The position numbers and the translations under genes were made by a program. Positions 17,072-25,386 of a stretch of 64,000 nucleotides of DNA are shown here, piece by piece; within the stretch, counting starts at the first letter, position 1; each line of letters starts with the position of its first letter. Origin of the DNA: UBA11524 sp051886675. GTDB lineage: Bacteria; Bacillota; Clostridia; Christensenellales; Aristaeellaceae. The notes under the pieces are model-generated. The model did not search any database, had not been told where the DNA came from, and saw nothing but the letters and a program-made list of their open reading frames with translations. The stretch covers positions 1 to 64,000 of the forward strand of contig JBJEYH010000192.1 of the NCBI GenBank assembly GCA_051886675.1, read 5' to 3'.

Positions 17072-18679
17072 TCAGCGGGGGGCGGGCGGCTGATCCGGCG
17101 GGGGAGACCCTCCCTCCGGCTCGCGGAAGCGGAAGCGGATGATGATCCGCCGATCCTGCGTCAGCTCCACCCGGTCAATCAGGCTGACCAGCAGCCCGCG
17201 GCTTCCGCAGACCTCGGCCAGGAATCCGTCCGCCAGCGCCTGCGCCTGCGCCCGGACGCTGACCGGGCTTGCCGCGGGGGCTTCCAGCTGACGAAGCCTT
17301 TCCGTCAGCGCAGCCCGCTCCTCCTTCGTCCGCTGGTAGATGCGGGCAAAGTCCGCTTCGCCCAGCAGCCCGCTGAGCTTGTCGCGGTACATCTGGTCGA
17401 GGTGGGCGGTCAGGCTGTCGAGACGGCTGCGCAGGGCCTGGATCCCGGCCTCCGGAGCGCTTGCCTGCCGGGCCTGCGTCACCGCCGCCAGGGCCATGGG
17501 CAGGAGCGCCTCCGGACGCAGGAAGGCCGCGCAGACCTCCCGCACCCGGGCCGTGACCGCCTCCGTGACGGTCTGCTCCCGGATGGCGTGGCAGGTGCAG
17601 GCTCCGGCCCGGGTGAACCGCTGATAGGTGCGGCAGACGAAGTACAGCACGTCCTCCCCGGCGGCGTTCCTGCGGTTGATGACCGCCAGGGGGTATCCGC
17701 ACTCATGGCAGTAAATGATGCCCTTCAGCAGAAAGTCGTAGGTGCGGCTGCGGGTGTGGCGGCGGCTGGCGATCAGCTGCTGCACGATGCGGAAGGCTTC
17801 GGCGTCCACCAGCGGCTCGTGGGTGCCCTTGACGATCACCCAGTTTTCCGGGGCCTGCCTGAGGCACTTGCGGGACTTGTAGCTGATTTTGACGCTGCGG
17901 CCCTGCACCATGTTGCCGATGTAGGTTTCGTTGCTGAGCATATCGGCGATGCGCTCGCTGGACCACAGGCCGGTGTAGGCGCCGGGCCGGGACAGCGGCA
18001 GCCCCGCGTAGACGGCGGGGGAGGGAACGCCCTCCCCGTTCAGGCGGATGGCGATCTGCCGGCAGCTGACGCCCTCCAGCGCCATGGCGAAGATCCGCCG
18101 CACGATGGGCGCGGCCTCCTCGTCGATGACGATCCGGTTTTTCTCCGTGGGGTGCATCCGGTAGCCGTAGACGGGCTTGCCGCCGATGAACTGGCCCTTG
18201 CGCTGCTTGTCGTGCTTGACGGAGCGGATCTTGCGGGAAATGTCCTTGGCGTACATGTCGTTCATGATGGCGCGGAAGGGGGTGATGTCGTTGGCGGAGG
18301 ATTCCACGCCGGTGTCGATGCCGTCCAGGAGCGAGATGTACCGCACGCGTTTTTCGGGGAAGTAGCGCTCCATGTAGTGGCCGGTCATGATGTAGTCGCG
18401 GCCCAGACGGGACAGATCCTTGGTGATGACCATGTTGACCCGCCGGGCCTCGATATCCCCGAGCATCCGCCGGAAGGCCGGGCGGTCGAAGGTGGTGCCG
18501 CTGAAGCCGTCGTCGACGTAGGTATCGTAGACGGACAGATGCTGCTGACGCGCGAACTCGTTCAGCAGGGACTGCTGGTTGGTGACGCTCTCGGAGGGGC
18601 CGTCGTTCTCGTCCTCCTTCGACAGGCGGATGTACAGGGCGGCGCGGTAGTCCGCGGGATTGCTGATTTCCAGGCGCAT
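17072..18679 (-). CDS. spoIVCA: Large serine recombinase of the SpoIVCA type
   Basis: A 535-residue site-specific recombinase. The resolvase catalytic domain (about 12-160) has YIRLS with nucleophile S20 and KDLSRLGRD at 88-95. The recombinase DNA-binding domain spans about 165-300. The zinc ribbon follows with C324, C327, C349 and the C361/C363 pair. A charged helical C-terminus (about 380-535) is likely to form the coiled coil that controls integration versus excision. The start has GGAGG six bases upstream. Its place 80 bp from the sigK 3' fragment, reading toward it, matches the gene that excises skin in the sporulating mother cell. A transposon TnpX-like role is the alternative, but the att architecture argues for sigK excision. 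Confidence 0.93.
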   Translation of the reverse strand: MRLEISNPADYRAALYIRLSKEDENDGPSESVTNQQSLLNEFARQQHLSVYDTYVDDGFSGTTFDRPAFRRMLGDIEARRVNMVITKDLSRLGRDYIMTGHYMERYFPEKRVRYISLLDGIDTGVESSANDITPFRAIMNDMYAKDISRKIRSVKHDKQRKGQFIGGKPVYGYRMHPTEKNRIVIDEEAAPIVRRIFAMALEGVSCRQIAIRLNGEGVPSPAVYAGLPLSRPGAYTGLWSSERIADMLSNETYIGNMVQGRSVKISYKSRKCLRQAPENWVIVKGTHEPLVDAEAFRIVQQLIASRRHTRSRTYDFLLKGIIYCHECGYPLAVINRRNAAGEDVLYFVCRTYQRFTRAGACTCHAIREQTVTEAVTARVREVCAAFLRPEALLPMALAAVTQARQASAPEAGIQALRSRLDSLTAHLDQMYRDKLSGLLGEADFARIYQRTKEERAALTERLRQLEAPAASPVSVRAQAQALADGFLAEVCGSRGLLVSLIDRVELTQDRRIIIRFRFREPEGGSPPPDQPPAPR

Positions 18680-18703
18680 GGCGATCCTCCCCGCAGCGGC
18701 CGG

Positions 18704-18850
18704 TCAGGGCCGGATGTCCGCGGCATCCGCGCCGGACGCGTCCAGCATGCGGCGCAGGTACAGCCGGAAGGCTTCCGCCAGCACCTCGGGGAGAAACGCG
18801 CCTTCCCCGGCGTATACGCACTGAACCTCAGGGGGTCTGCTTCTGCTCAT
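18704..18850 (-). CDS. 48-residue ORF upstream of the recombinase; candidate excision factor
   Basis: A 48-residue protein starting MSRSRPPEVQCVYAGEGA, with an amphipathic central helix (LPEVLAEAFRLYLRRML) and an acidic tail. A strong ribosome site (GGAGG, eight bases before ATG at 18850) and 24-bp spacing to the recombinase start indicate real co-expression. I do not recognise the family. Large serine recombinases often need a small partner (for example SprB with SprA of phage SPbeta) for excision, so a recombination directionality factor is a reasonable hypothesis. The size and position fit, but no sequence motif proves it. Confidence 0.6.
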   Translation of the reverse strand: MSRSRPPEVQCVYAGEGAFLPEVLAEAFRLYLRRMLDASGADAADIRP

Positions 18851-18916
18851 GTCTTCCACCTCCTCCGTTGAGCCTATGCCCGGCGATGGGGGTTCTTGCC
18901 TTCCGGGCAGCGCAAA

Positions 18917-18940
18917 GCCCCCGCGGATGCCTGCGGGGGC
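18917..18940 (-). terminator. Probable terminator after the GH127 gene
   Basis: Arms GCCCCCGC (18917-18924) and GCGGGGGC (18933-18940) enclose an 8-nt loop. The minus-strand tail is only TTTGCG, so strength is uncertain. It separates the glycosidase operon from the recombinase unit. Confidence 0.6.
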
Positions 18941-18968
18941 CTGGCGTGGGCGCGGCATGGAAGCCGGC

Positions 18969-21323
18969 TCAGGCGGGGGAATCCTCCTGCGGAGGGAGGC
19001 AGATGGTGTGGATGCCGGTGCATACCCAGCCGGACGCCGCCCCGTCCACCCCGGAGAAGGTCACGGGCAGCAGATGGTAGCTGTTGCCGGCCTGCTCGAA
19101 GGGCTCCGCCCCGGCCGCGAGACTGTCGGGGATGGGCAGGGTGACGGCGTACTCCTCGTCCGGGCCGTTGTAGCGGAGCGTTCTGCTCATCAGCACGGTA
19201 TCGCCGATGGCGACGCGCAGGGTCAGGTCATTGTCCGCCTGGCGGAGCATGAAGCGCAGCTGATTGCCGCCCTCAGGATTCACGGCCATGCGGTAGGTGA
19301 ACGCGCCGCCCCGCAGCGCCCGGCGGCGGGAGCCCTCGTCCGTGACGGACTCGGTGGCGTGCTCCTGCATGCAGTGGAGGGCGTCGTTCTCGTACTGGCC
19401 GTAGCCGGGCTGGACGCTGTCGAGGATCATGTCCCGGACGCGGCGCTTTTCCGCCTCCCAGGCGGCGGCTTCCCCGGGGGTCATGCAGCGCACGTAGATG
19501 GCGTAGCGTTCCCGGTAGCGCAGGTAGTGGGGGGTGAAGCGCAGCCCGGTTCCGGCGAGGACAAAGGATACCCCGCCATCCTCCCGGCGCAGGTATTTCT
19601 CCGGATGCCGCGCCACGTCCTCGCGGCTCACCCCTTCGGGCAGCAGCAGGATGGCGTCGTCCCCCAGGGCCCTGGCGGGAATCAGCACCTCCACGCCGGT
19701 GAAGGCCGTCCGCAGGCTGTCCGCGCCCAGCCCTGCGCTGAGCACCACCGGGCCGAAGCGGAACGCCATGACCGACGGATTGTCCGGCAGGGGCTCGGCC
19801 TGCAGGCGCATGGGCAGCGTGACGGTGATCACGTCCCCCGCGCGCACCTGGCGGATCACGGCATAGCCCTCCGGCCCGGCGGCGCACGTCCGGCCCGGCG
19901 CTGCGGCGCGGAAGCCCTCCGCCCAGGAGGGAATCCGCAGGTACAGGTCAAAGGGCGCGTCGGCCGCCTCCACGGTCAGCACGGCCTCGCCCCTGTCCGG
20001 AAGCCCGGCCTCCTGATGCACCACAAGGCCCTTCTCCGCCCAGCGCAGCGTGGAGGACAGGTACAGGTTCACCGCCAGATTGTCCTCTGCGCAGGCCCAG
20101 ACCGCGCTGCCCAGCTTGGTGAAGCTCTCCATGCCCGAGCCCGTGCAGCACCAGAAGCTGTCCCGCGGCGTGCCGAACACCTTGAAGTACCCCGACGCCA
20201 TGGGCTGGAAGTAGGTGGTCATGCCGGTCTCCGGGTTCTGGGAGGACAGGATGGCGTTGTAGAACGCCCGCTCGTAGTAGTCCATGTACCGGACGTCCCC
20301 GGTGGCCTCGTAGAGCCACAGGGACAGCTTGAGCATGTTGTAGACGTTGCAGGTTTCGTTGTTGCAGCTGGTGCGCTCGGCGTCCAGCACATTGTCCATG
20401 CCGAAATGCTCCCACTCGCTGTTGGCGCCGGTGCAGTAGGTGTGCCGCTCCACCACCATCCGCCAGAAGGCCTGCGCGGTCTCCAGGCAGGTCGCTGCGT
20501 CCGCCTGATCCTTCAGGGTGCGGTAGCGGTTCATCACGCCCAGAAACTTGGGGATGGTGGTGTTGGCGTGGCGGTTGTTCAGCGCGTTGGGCCTTCCGGA
20601 GCGCACCAGCGCGAAGAGCGGCTCCTCGTCGAAGCGGTGCGCGGCGTCGGCGTAGCGGCTATCCCCCGTCAGGGCGTACAGCTCGTACAGGCAGTCGTTC
20701 ATGCCGCCGTACTCGGTGGCCAGAACGGTGGCGCGCGTTTCCTCCGACCAGCGCGCCGAACGCTCGCAGGCCCAGTCGCCCAGGGCTCTGGCCACCTCCA
20801 GCGCCGGGGCGCAGGGGGTGCAGGTGCAGACGCTGATGAGTCCGCTGAGCAGCTTGTGCAGGTTGTACCAGGGGACCCAGGCCTCGGTGAAGATGTTGGT
20901 ATGGCGGTTTTCCACGTTGTCGAACTGGATTTCCACGTTCTCCGGGTCCAGCACCCTGCCGCCGAAAAGAAAGCCCGGCTTCCCCAGGGAATGCTGCTGG
21001 CATGTCCGCAGGCCGTCCACGCAGGCGGTGATCCGGCTGTACAGGGCCTGGCGATCGGCTTCGCCCACAGCGGCGTTGGCGTAGCCCTGGGCCGCCGCGG
21101 TCAGGTAGTGGCCCAGGGTATGCCCCGCCAGCAGATGCCGCTCCCAGCCCCCGTAGCGCGGCGCGGCGGGAAGCCCGGCGTTCTCGTAATAGCCGGCCAG
21201 CAGCCGCTCAGGCTCCAGGGAGAGCAGGTAGTCCACGTCCTTTTGCAGCGCGTTGCGGCAGTAATCGTCCGTGACCTCCACCTGACGCAGGCCGAAGGCA
21301 CGGGGGTTGCTGATGGCGCTCAT
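18969..21323 (-). CDS. GH127 beta-L-arabinofuranosidase-like enzyme
   Basis: A 784-residue member of the DUF1680/GH127 family, probably cytosolic since no signal peptide is visible. An alpha/alpha-barrel covers about residues 10-410. The zinc-thiolate catalytic site of GH127 is present: E323 and C325 in NNETCNVYN, and C392-C393 in FWCCTGSG, where one Cys is the nucleophile. Beta-sandwich domains follow, including a C-terminal extension (about 640-784). GH127 enzymes release beta-L-arabinofuranose from plant glycoproteins or pectin side chains; some relatives act on other sugars. It follows GH31 by 15 bp in the same transcription unit and is next to a CUT1 importer. Confidence 0.88.
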   Translation of the reverse strand: MSAISNPRAFGLRQVEVTDDYCRNALQKDVDYLLSLEPERLLAGYYENAGLPAAPRYGGWERHLLAGHTLGHYLTAAAQGYANAAVGEADRQALYSRITACVDGLRTCQQHSLGKPGFLFGGRVLDPENVEIQFDNVENRHTNIFTEAWVPWYNLHKLLSGLISVCTCTPCAPALEVARALGDWACERSARWSEETRATVLATEYGGMNDCLYELYALTGDSRYADAAHRFDEEPLFALVRSGRPNALNNRHANTTIPKFLGVMNRYRTLKDQADAATCLETAQAFWRMVVERHTYCTGANSEWEHFGMDNVLDAERTSCNNETCNVYNMLKLSLWLYEATGDVRYMDYYERAFYNAILSSQNPETGMTTYFQPMASGYFKVFGTPRDSFWCCTGSGMESFTKLGSAVWACAEDNLAVNLYLSSTLRWAEKGLVVHQEAGLPDRGEAVLTVEAADAPFDLYLRIPSWAEGFRAAAPGRTCAAGPEGYAVIRQVRAGDVITVTLPMRLQAEPLPDNPSVMAFRFGPVVLSAGLGADSLRTAFTGVEVLIPARALGDDAILLLPEGVSREDVARHPEKYLRREDGGVSFVLAGTGLRFTPHYLRYRERYAIYVRCMTPGEAAAWEAEKRRVRDMILDSVQPGYGQYENDALHCMQEHATESVTDEGSRRRALRGGAFTYRMAVNPEGGNQLRFMLRQADNDLTLRVAIGDTVLMSRTLRYNGPDEEYAVTLPIPDSLAAGAEPFEQAGNSYHLLPVTFSGVDGAASGWVCTGIHTICLPPQEDSPA

Positions 21324-21338
21324 GCTGTCATCCTCCCG

Positions 21339-23318
21339 TCAGTCCAGACGCTCCAGGACAGGCATCACGTTCAGCGGCGCGGGCAGGGTGAAGAAGGCGC
21401 CGGCGCTGTGCAGGGTTTCGCCGCTGTCCACGTTGCGCCACCGGCCCGCGGGCACGTAGACCCTGCGTTCCCGCGCGCCGGGGGTCATCACCGGCGCCAC
21501 CAGATACCGGCTGCCGTACAGGTACTGATCCTTCAGCGCGTAGCAGGTTTCGTCCTCCGGGAATTCGTAGAACATGGGGCGCATCACCGGCTTGCCCGCC
21601 TCGTGAGCCTCCGCCATCAGCTGATGGGTGTAGGGGCGCAGGCCTTCCCGGACAAACAGGTACTTCTTCAGGATCTCGTAGGCCTCCTCGCCAAAGCTCC
21701 ACAGCTCGTTGTCCGCGCCGGTGTGCTCCCGGGGGGTGCCGTCCTTGGCGCGGATCTGGGTGAAGGGCTGACGGTCGCCGTGCAGGCGCATCACCGGGCA
21801 GTAGGCTCCCCACTGGAACCAGCGCACCAGCAGCTCCCGGAAGCCTTCGTCCGCCGTCACGCCCCCGTGGAAGCCGCCGATGTCCGTCGTCCACCAGGGG
21901 ATGCCCGCGATGCCCATGTTCAGCCCGGCGCACACCTGCATGCGCAGGAATTCCCAGGTGCTGCTGATATCGCCGCTCCACACCAGCGCGCCGTAGCGCT
22001 GGCTGCCCGCCCAGGCGCAGCGCACCAGGTTCACGGGATTCTCCATGCCCTCGGCCTTCATGCCCTCGTAGAAGCCCCGGGAATAGGCCTGGGGATACAC
22101 GTTGCCCGCCTGCAGCGCAGGGCCAATGCTGTAGCGGTAGTTGCTGTAGTCGTAGGTGCCGTATTCCGGCTCCGCCTCGTCCAGCCAGAACATGCGCACG
22201 CCCTTGTCCCAGTAGTTCTGCTTGCACTTGTCCCACACATACTGCCGGGAGCGGGGGTTGGTGGCGTCGAAGAACATGCTGTCCCCGCCGAAGCGCATGC
22301 CCACCTGCTCGCCGTACTCGCTGTGCACCAGCAGGTTCCGGTGGCGCATCTCGTGATAGTTCTCGCTCTCCAGGGATACCTGCGGCCATACGCTGACCAT
22401 GCAGGTTACGCCCATGGCCCGCAGCTCGTCGCACATGGCCTTGGGGTCGGGGAAGAACTCCGGATCGAAGCGGTAGTCGCCCATCTTCGGCCAGTGGAAG
22501 AAGTCCACCACCATCACGTCCATGGGCAGGCCCCGGCGCTTGTACTCCCGGGCCACCTGCAGAACCTCCTCCTGATTCCAGTAGCGCAGCTTGCACTGCC
22601 ACAGGCCGGTGAGGTTATCGGGCATCATGGGGGCGAAGCCCGTGGCCCGGGCGTAGGCCAGGCTGATCTCGGCGGGGGAGTCCCCGGCGATCATCAGGTA
22701 GTCCATCTGCCGGGAGGATTCCGCCTGCCACACGGTGTAGTTCTTCCCGAAGGTCACACGGCCCACGGCGGGGTTGTGCCACAGGAAGCCGTACCCCCGG
22801 CTGCTCATATAGAAGGGCACGCTGGCCTGGCTGTTGCGGTGGGCCAGCTCGAGGGTGGTGTACTTCAGGTCCAGCTCCTCCTGCTGATACTGGCCCATGC
22901 CGTAGATGTGCTCGCCCTCCTGCCCGTTGAAGGACACGGTCAGCCGGTGATCGCCCCCCAGGATTGGCTGGAAATGCCGGGCCCTGGCATCCACCGCGCC
23001 CTCGCTGTCCCGCTCGCTGAGCAGCACCTTGCCCTCCTGGTTGGTGAAGATGATCCGTCCCCGCTCATGCCAGGGCTCCACGGTGATGGTGGCGGTCAGC
23101 TTGCCGCAGGTGATGGAGGCGACGGTATCCTCGATGGCGATGGCGACCTCGCCATCCCAGGTGGGGTCCAGCAGCGCCCAGCGGGTGTCCTCCACCTCGG
23201 CCATCATGGCGGCGCGCACGCGCAGGGCGCCGTCGTTCCAGGGGGTCAGAACCAGGGTCTCGCCATTGTTGCGGAAAATGAGGGAGTCGCCCTCACGGCT
23301 GAAATACCTGGAGTCCAT
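21339..23318 (-). CDS. GH31 alpha-glycosidase (alpha-xylosidase-like)
   Basis: A 659-residue GH31 enzyme without signal peptide. The N-terminal beta-sandwich covers about 1-225. The barrel carries VMVVDFFHWPKMGDYRFDPEFFPDP, the nucleophile D380 in FWLDEAEPEY (the WLDxxEPE form typical of xylosidase-type GH31), and the acid/base D450 in VWSGDISSTW. The family hydrolyses alpha-xylosides or alpha-glucosides, or transfers them. With the adjacent GH127, a role in trimming oligosaccharides from hemicellulose or pectin side chains is likely. The start has GAGGAGG seven bases upstream. A terminator-like hairpin separates it from the importer permeases, so its expression may be partly independent. Confidence 0.88.
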   Translation of the reverse strand: MDSRYFSREGDSLIFRNNGETLVLTPWNDGALRVRAAMMAEVEDTRWALLDPTWDGEVAIAIEDTVASITCGKLTATITVEPWHERGRIIFTNQEGKVLLSERDSEGAVDARARHFQPILGGDHRLTVSFNGQEGEHIYGMGQYQQEELDLKYTTLELAHRNSQASVPFYMSSRGYGFLWHNPAVGRVTFGKNYTVWQAESSRQMDYLMIAGDSPAEISLAYARATGFAPMMPDNLTGLWQCKLRYWNQEEVLQVAREYKRRGLPMDVMVVDFFHWPKMGDYRFDPEFFPDPKAMCDELRAMGVTCMVSVWPQVSLESENYHEMRHRNLLVHSEYGEQVGMRFGGDSMFFDATNPRSRQYVWDKCKQNYWDKGVRMFWLDEAEPEYGTYDYSNYRYSIGPALQAGNVYPQAYSRGFYEGMKAEGMENPVNLVRCAWAGSQRYGALVWSGDISSTWEFLRMQVCAGLNMGIAGIPWWTTDIGGFHGGVTADEGFRELLVRWFQWGAYCPVMRLHGDRQPFTQIRAKDGTPREHTGADNELWSFGEEAYEILKKYLFVREGLRPYTHQLMAEAHEAGKPVMRPMFYEFPEDETCYALKDQYLYGSRYLVAPVMTPGARERRVYVPAGRWRNVDSGETLHSAGAFFTLPAPLNVMPVLERLD

Positions 23319-23338
23319 AGAACAAACCTCCTCGATTG

Positions 23339-23356
23339 AATGAACTGCCGTTCATT
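23339..23356. promoter_or_regulatory. Inverted repeat upstream of the GH31 gene
   Basis: A perfect 7-bp inverted repeat AATGAAC, spacer TGCC, GTTCATT, lies 20 bp before the GH31 start. It could be an operator or a leader hairpin. No clear -35/-10 pair accompanies it. Confidence 0.45.
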
Positions 23357-23371
23357 TTTTGGCAAAAAGAT

Positions 23372-23396
23372 GCCCTGTACCTTGGCGGCACAGGGC
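23372..23396 (-). terminator. Terminator after the importer permease gene
   Basis: Arms GCCCTGTACC (23372-23381) and GGCACAGGGC (23387-23396, one G-U pair) are followed on the minus strand by ATCTTTTTG. It probably reduces read-through into GH31. Confidence 0.72.
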
Positions 23397-23410
23397 GCGG
23401 GATTGCAGGC

Positions 23411-24340
23411 TTATCCCTTCACAGCGCCGATCATGACGCCCTTCTCGAAGTACTTCTGCACAAAGGGGTATACGCACAGAATCGGAACCGTGGACACGAT
23501 GATCACCGCGTACTTCACCTGATCGGCGGAGGACTGGGCATAGCCGCCCTGCACGCCGCCGTTGCCGCTGGCGAAGGCCTCGTTCTGCAGGAGGATGCGG
23601 CGCAGCACCATCTGCAGGGGCTGAACCTCCGGGCTGGAGGTGTAGATCAGGGCGTTGAAGTAATCGTTCCAGTGGAACACCGCGTAGTACAGGATTTCCA
23701 CGGAGATGATGGCCTTGGACAGCGGCAGCACGATGCTCCAGAAGGTGCGGAAGTGATTGGCGCCGTCCAGCGTGGCCGATTCGAACAGATCGTTGGGGAT
23801 GGTGTTCTGGATGAAGGTGCGGGCGATGATCAGGTTGTAGGTGTTGATCAGCACCATCACCAGCAGGATCCAGGGGGAGTTGATCAGCCCCAGGCTGTTG
23901 ACCATCATGTAGGTGGGCACCAGGCCGCCGGAGAAGTACATCGTGAACACGAAGTACAGCATGACGGCATTGCGGGCCTTGAAGTCCTGCCGGGACAGCG
24001 CGTAGGCCGCCGGCATGGTGACGATGATGTTCAGCAGCGTGCCCACCACCACGTAGAAGATGGTGTTGCGGTAGCCGACCCAGATGCGGGAATCCTGGAA
24101 GATCTGCTGATAGCCGTAGAAGCGGATGTCCACCGGCCAGAAGGTGACCTTGCCCTGGTTGACCAGGTCGGAGTTGGAGATGGACGCGATGATCACGAAC
24201 CACAGCGGATAAATGATGATGATGGCCACCAGGATGGAGATGAGGATCACCAGCGCGTGGAAAATCCGGTCAGACAGGCTCTTGTCGCGGATGCGGTTGC
24301 ATTCGGGCACATAGCTGACGGGTGCGTGCTTTTTAGCCAT
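23411..24340 (-). CDS. CUT1 sugar importer permease, MalG/LplC type (importer 1)
   Basis: A 309-residue permease with six predicted membrane helices. The family EAA loop appears as ESATLDGANHFRTFWSIVLPLSKAI around residues 185-210. The C-terminus FVQKYFEKGVMIGAVKG is typical of the LplC/YtcP branch of carbohydrate permeases. It is the third gene of importer 1, 19 bp after its partner permease. In this class the two permeases form the channel, with a separate binding protein and an ATPase that is usually encoded elsewhere (MsmX type). Uptake of an arabinose- or xylose-containing oligosaccharide is inferred from the neighbouring GH127 and GH31. Confidence 0.88.
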   Translation of the reverse strand: MAKKHAPVSYVPECNRIRDKSLSDRIFHALVILISILVAIIIIYPLWFVIIASISNSDLVNQGKVTFWPVDIRFYGYQQIFQDSRIWVGYRNTIFYVVVGTLLNIIVTMPAAYALSRQDFKARNAVMLYFVFTMYFSGGLVPTYMMVNSLGLINSPWILLVMVLINTYNLIIARTFIQNTIPNDLFESATLDGANHFRTFWSIVLPLSKAIISVEILYYAVFHWNDYFNALIYTSSPEVQPLQMVLRRILLQNEAFASGNGGVQGGYAQSSADQVKYAVIIVSTVPILCVYPFVQKYFEKGVMIGAVKG

Positions 24341-24359
24341 ACTGCTCGTCCTCCTTTCC

Positions 24360-25313
24360 TTACATCAGGCCGGAGCCGGTGATCTTCTTGCTCAGCCAGT
24401 TGGTCGCCATCAGGAAGGCGAAGTTGACCACATTGGTGAACAGACCCACGGCTGTTGCCAGGGAGAACTGCGGTGCGCCGGTGGAGGGGGCCATCAGGTG
24501 ATAGACGTAGGTGGAGATGACCTCCGAGGCCTGCTTGTTCAGGGTGTTCTGCATCAGGAACACCTTGTCGAAGCCAACGTTCAGGATGCTGCCCATGTTC
24601 ATGATCAGCAGGATCATGATCGTGGGGAGCAGCGCCGGGAATTCGATGTGAACGACGCGCTGCCACACATTGGCGCCGTCGATTTTCGCCGCGTCGTAGA
24701 GCTGGATGTCCACGGAGGACAGCGCGGCGATGTAGATGATGCTGTTCCAGCCCATGCTCTGCCAGATGCCCGAGCCCACGTACATCCACACGAAGTACTG
24801 CTTCTGGCCCAGGAGGTTGGCGTTGGCGGGCACCAGGCCGATGGCCTTGAGGAAGTCGCTGAGCACGCCGCCCTGCTTGGCGAAGAGCACGTTCAGCATG
24901 GACACCAGAACCACCGTGGAAATGAAGTAGGGAATGTAGACGATGGTCTGCAGCGCGCGCTTGACGCCGGCGTGGCGCAGCTGGTTGAAGACGATCGCCA
25001 GGATAATGGGCGCCGGGAAGCCGAACACGATGGAGCACAGCGAAATGATGAAGGTATTCTTCAGCGTTGTGCCGAACATGGCCGAGTTGAAATACTGCTG
25101 GAAATACTTGAAGCCGGCCCATGCGCCGCCGTAGATGCCCTTGGAGTAGTCATAGTCCCTGAAGGCCAGCTGCGCGCCGTACATGGGCATGTAGCAGAAG
25201 ATGAAGATGTACACGATGGCCGGGATCAGCATGACCCACAGCTGCCAGTCATGGCTGAGATACCATCCCAAGCTCTTCTTTTTCCCGGTGCTAACGGCTT
25301 TTGCGTTCGTCAT
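24360..25313 (-). CDS. CUT1 sugar importer permease, LplB/UgpA type (importer 1)
   Basis: A 317-residue permease with six membrane helices. The first helix is WVMLIPAIVYIFIFCYMPMYG and is followed by the LplB hallmark GAQLAFRDY. The EAA loop is DAAKIDGANVWQRVVHIEFPAL. It pairs with the MalG-type permease downstream. The binding protein gene lies 73 bp upstream, with a hairpin in the gap that should leave the permeases expressed below the binding protein. GGAGG is present before the start at 25313. Confidence 0.88.
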   Translation of the reverse strand: MTNAKAVSTGKKKSLGWYLSHDWQLWVMLIPAIVYIFIFCYMPMYGAQLAFRDYDYSKGIYGGAWAGFKYFQQYFNSAMFGTTLKNTFIISLCSIVFGFPAPIILAIVFNQLRHAGVKRALQTIVYIPYFISTVVLVSMLNVLFAKQGGVLSDFLKAIGLVPANANLLGQKQYFVWMYVGSGIWQSMGWNSIIYIAALSSVDIQLYDAAKIDGANVWQRVVHIEFPALLPTIMILLIMNMGSILNVGFDKVFLMQNTLNKQASEVISTYVYHLMAPSTGAPQFSLATAVGLFTNVVNFAFLMATNWLSKKITGSGLM

Positions 25314-25347
25314 GCCGATTCCTCCCGTGATGCATAGAAGTTGAAAC

Positions 25348-25373
25348 AGGGGTGCGGATTGCTCCGCACCCCT
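25348..25373 (-). terminator. Intercistronic hairpin between binding protein and permease genes
   Basis: Perfect 11-bp arms AGGGGTGCGGA (25348-25358) and TCCGCACCCCT (25363-25373), loop TTGC. The minus-strand tail GTTTC is a weak U-tract, so partial termination or 3'-end protection is likely. Confidence 0.65.
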
Positions 25374-25386
25374 TGGCAGTCAGGAA

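Noticed and set aside
18849..23339. A very long open frame (1496 codons) on the plus strand
   Set aside because: It is antisense to GH127 and GH31, full of His/Gly/Gln low-complexity text from GC-rich codons, and has no ribosome site. The minus-strand genes have complete catalytic motifs.
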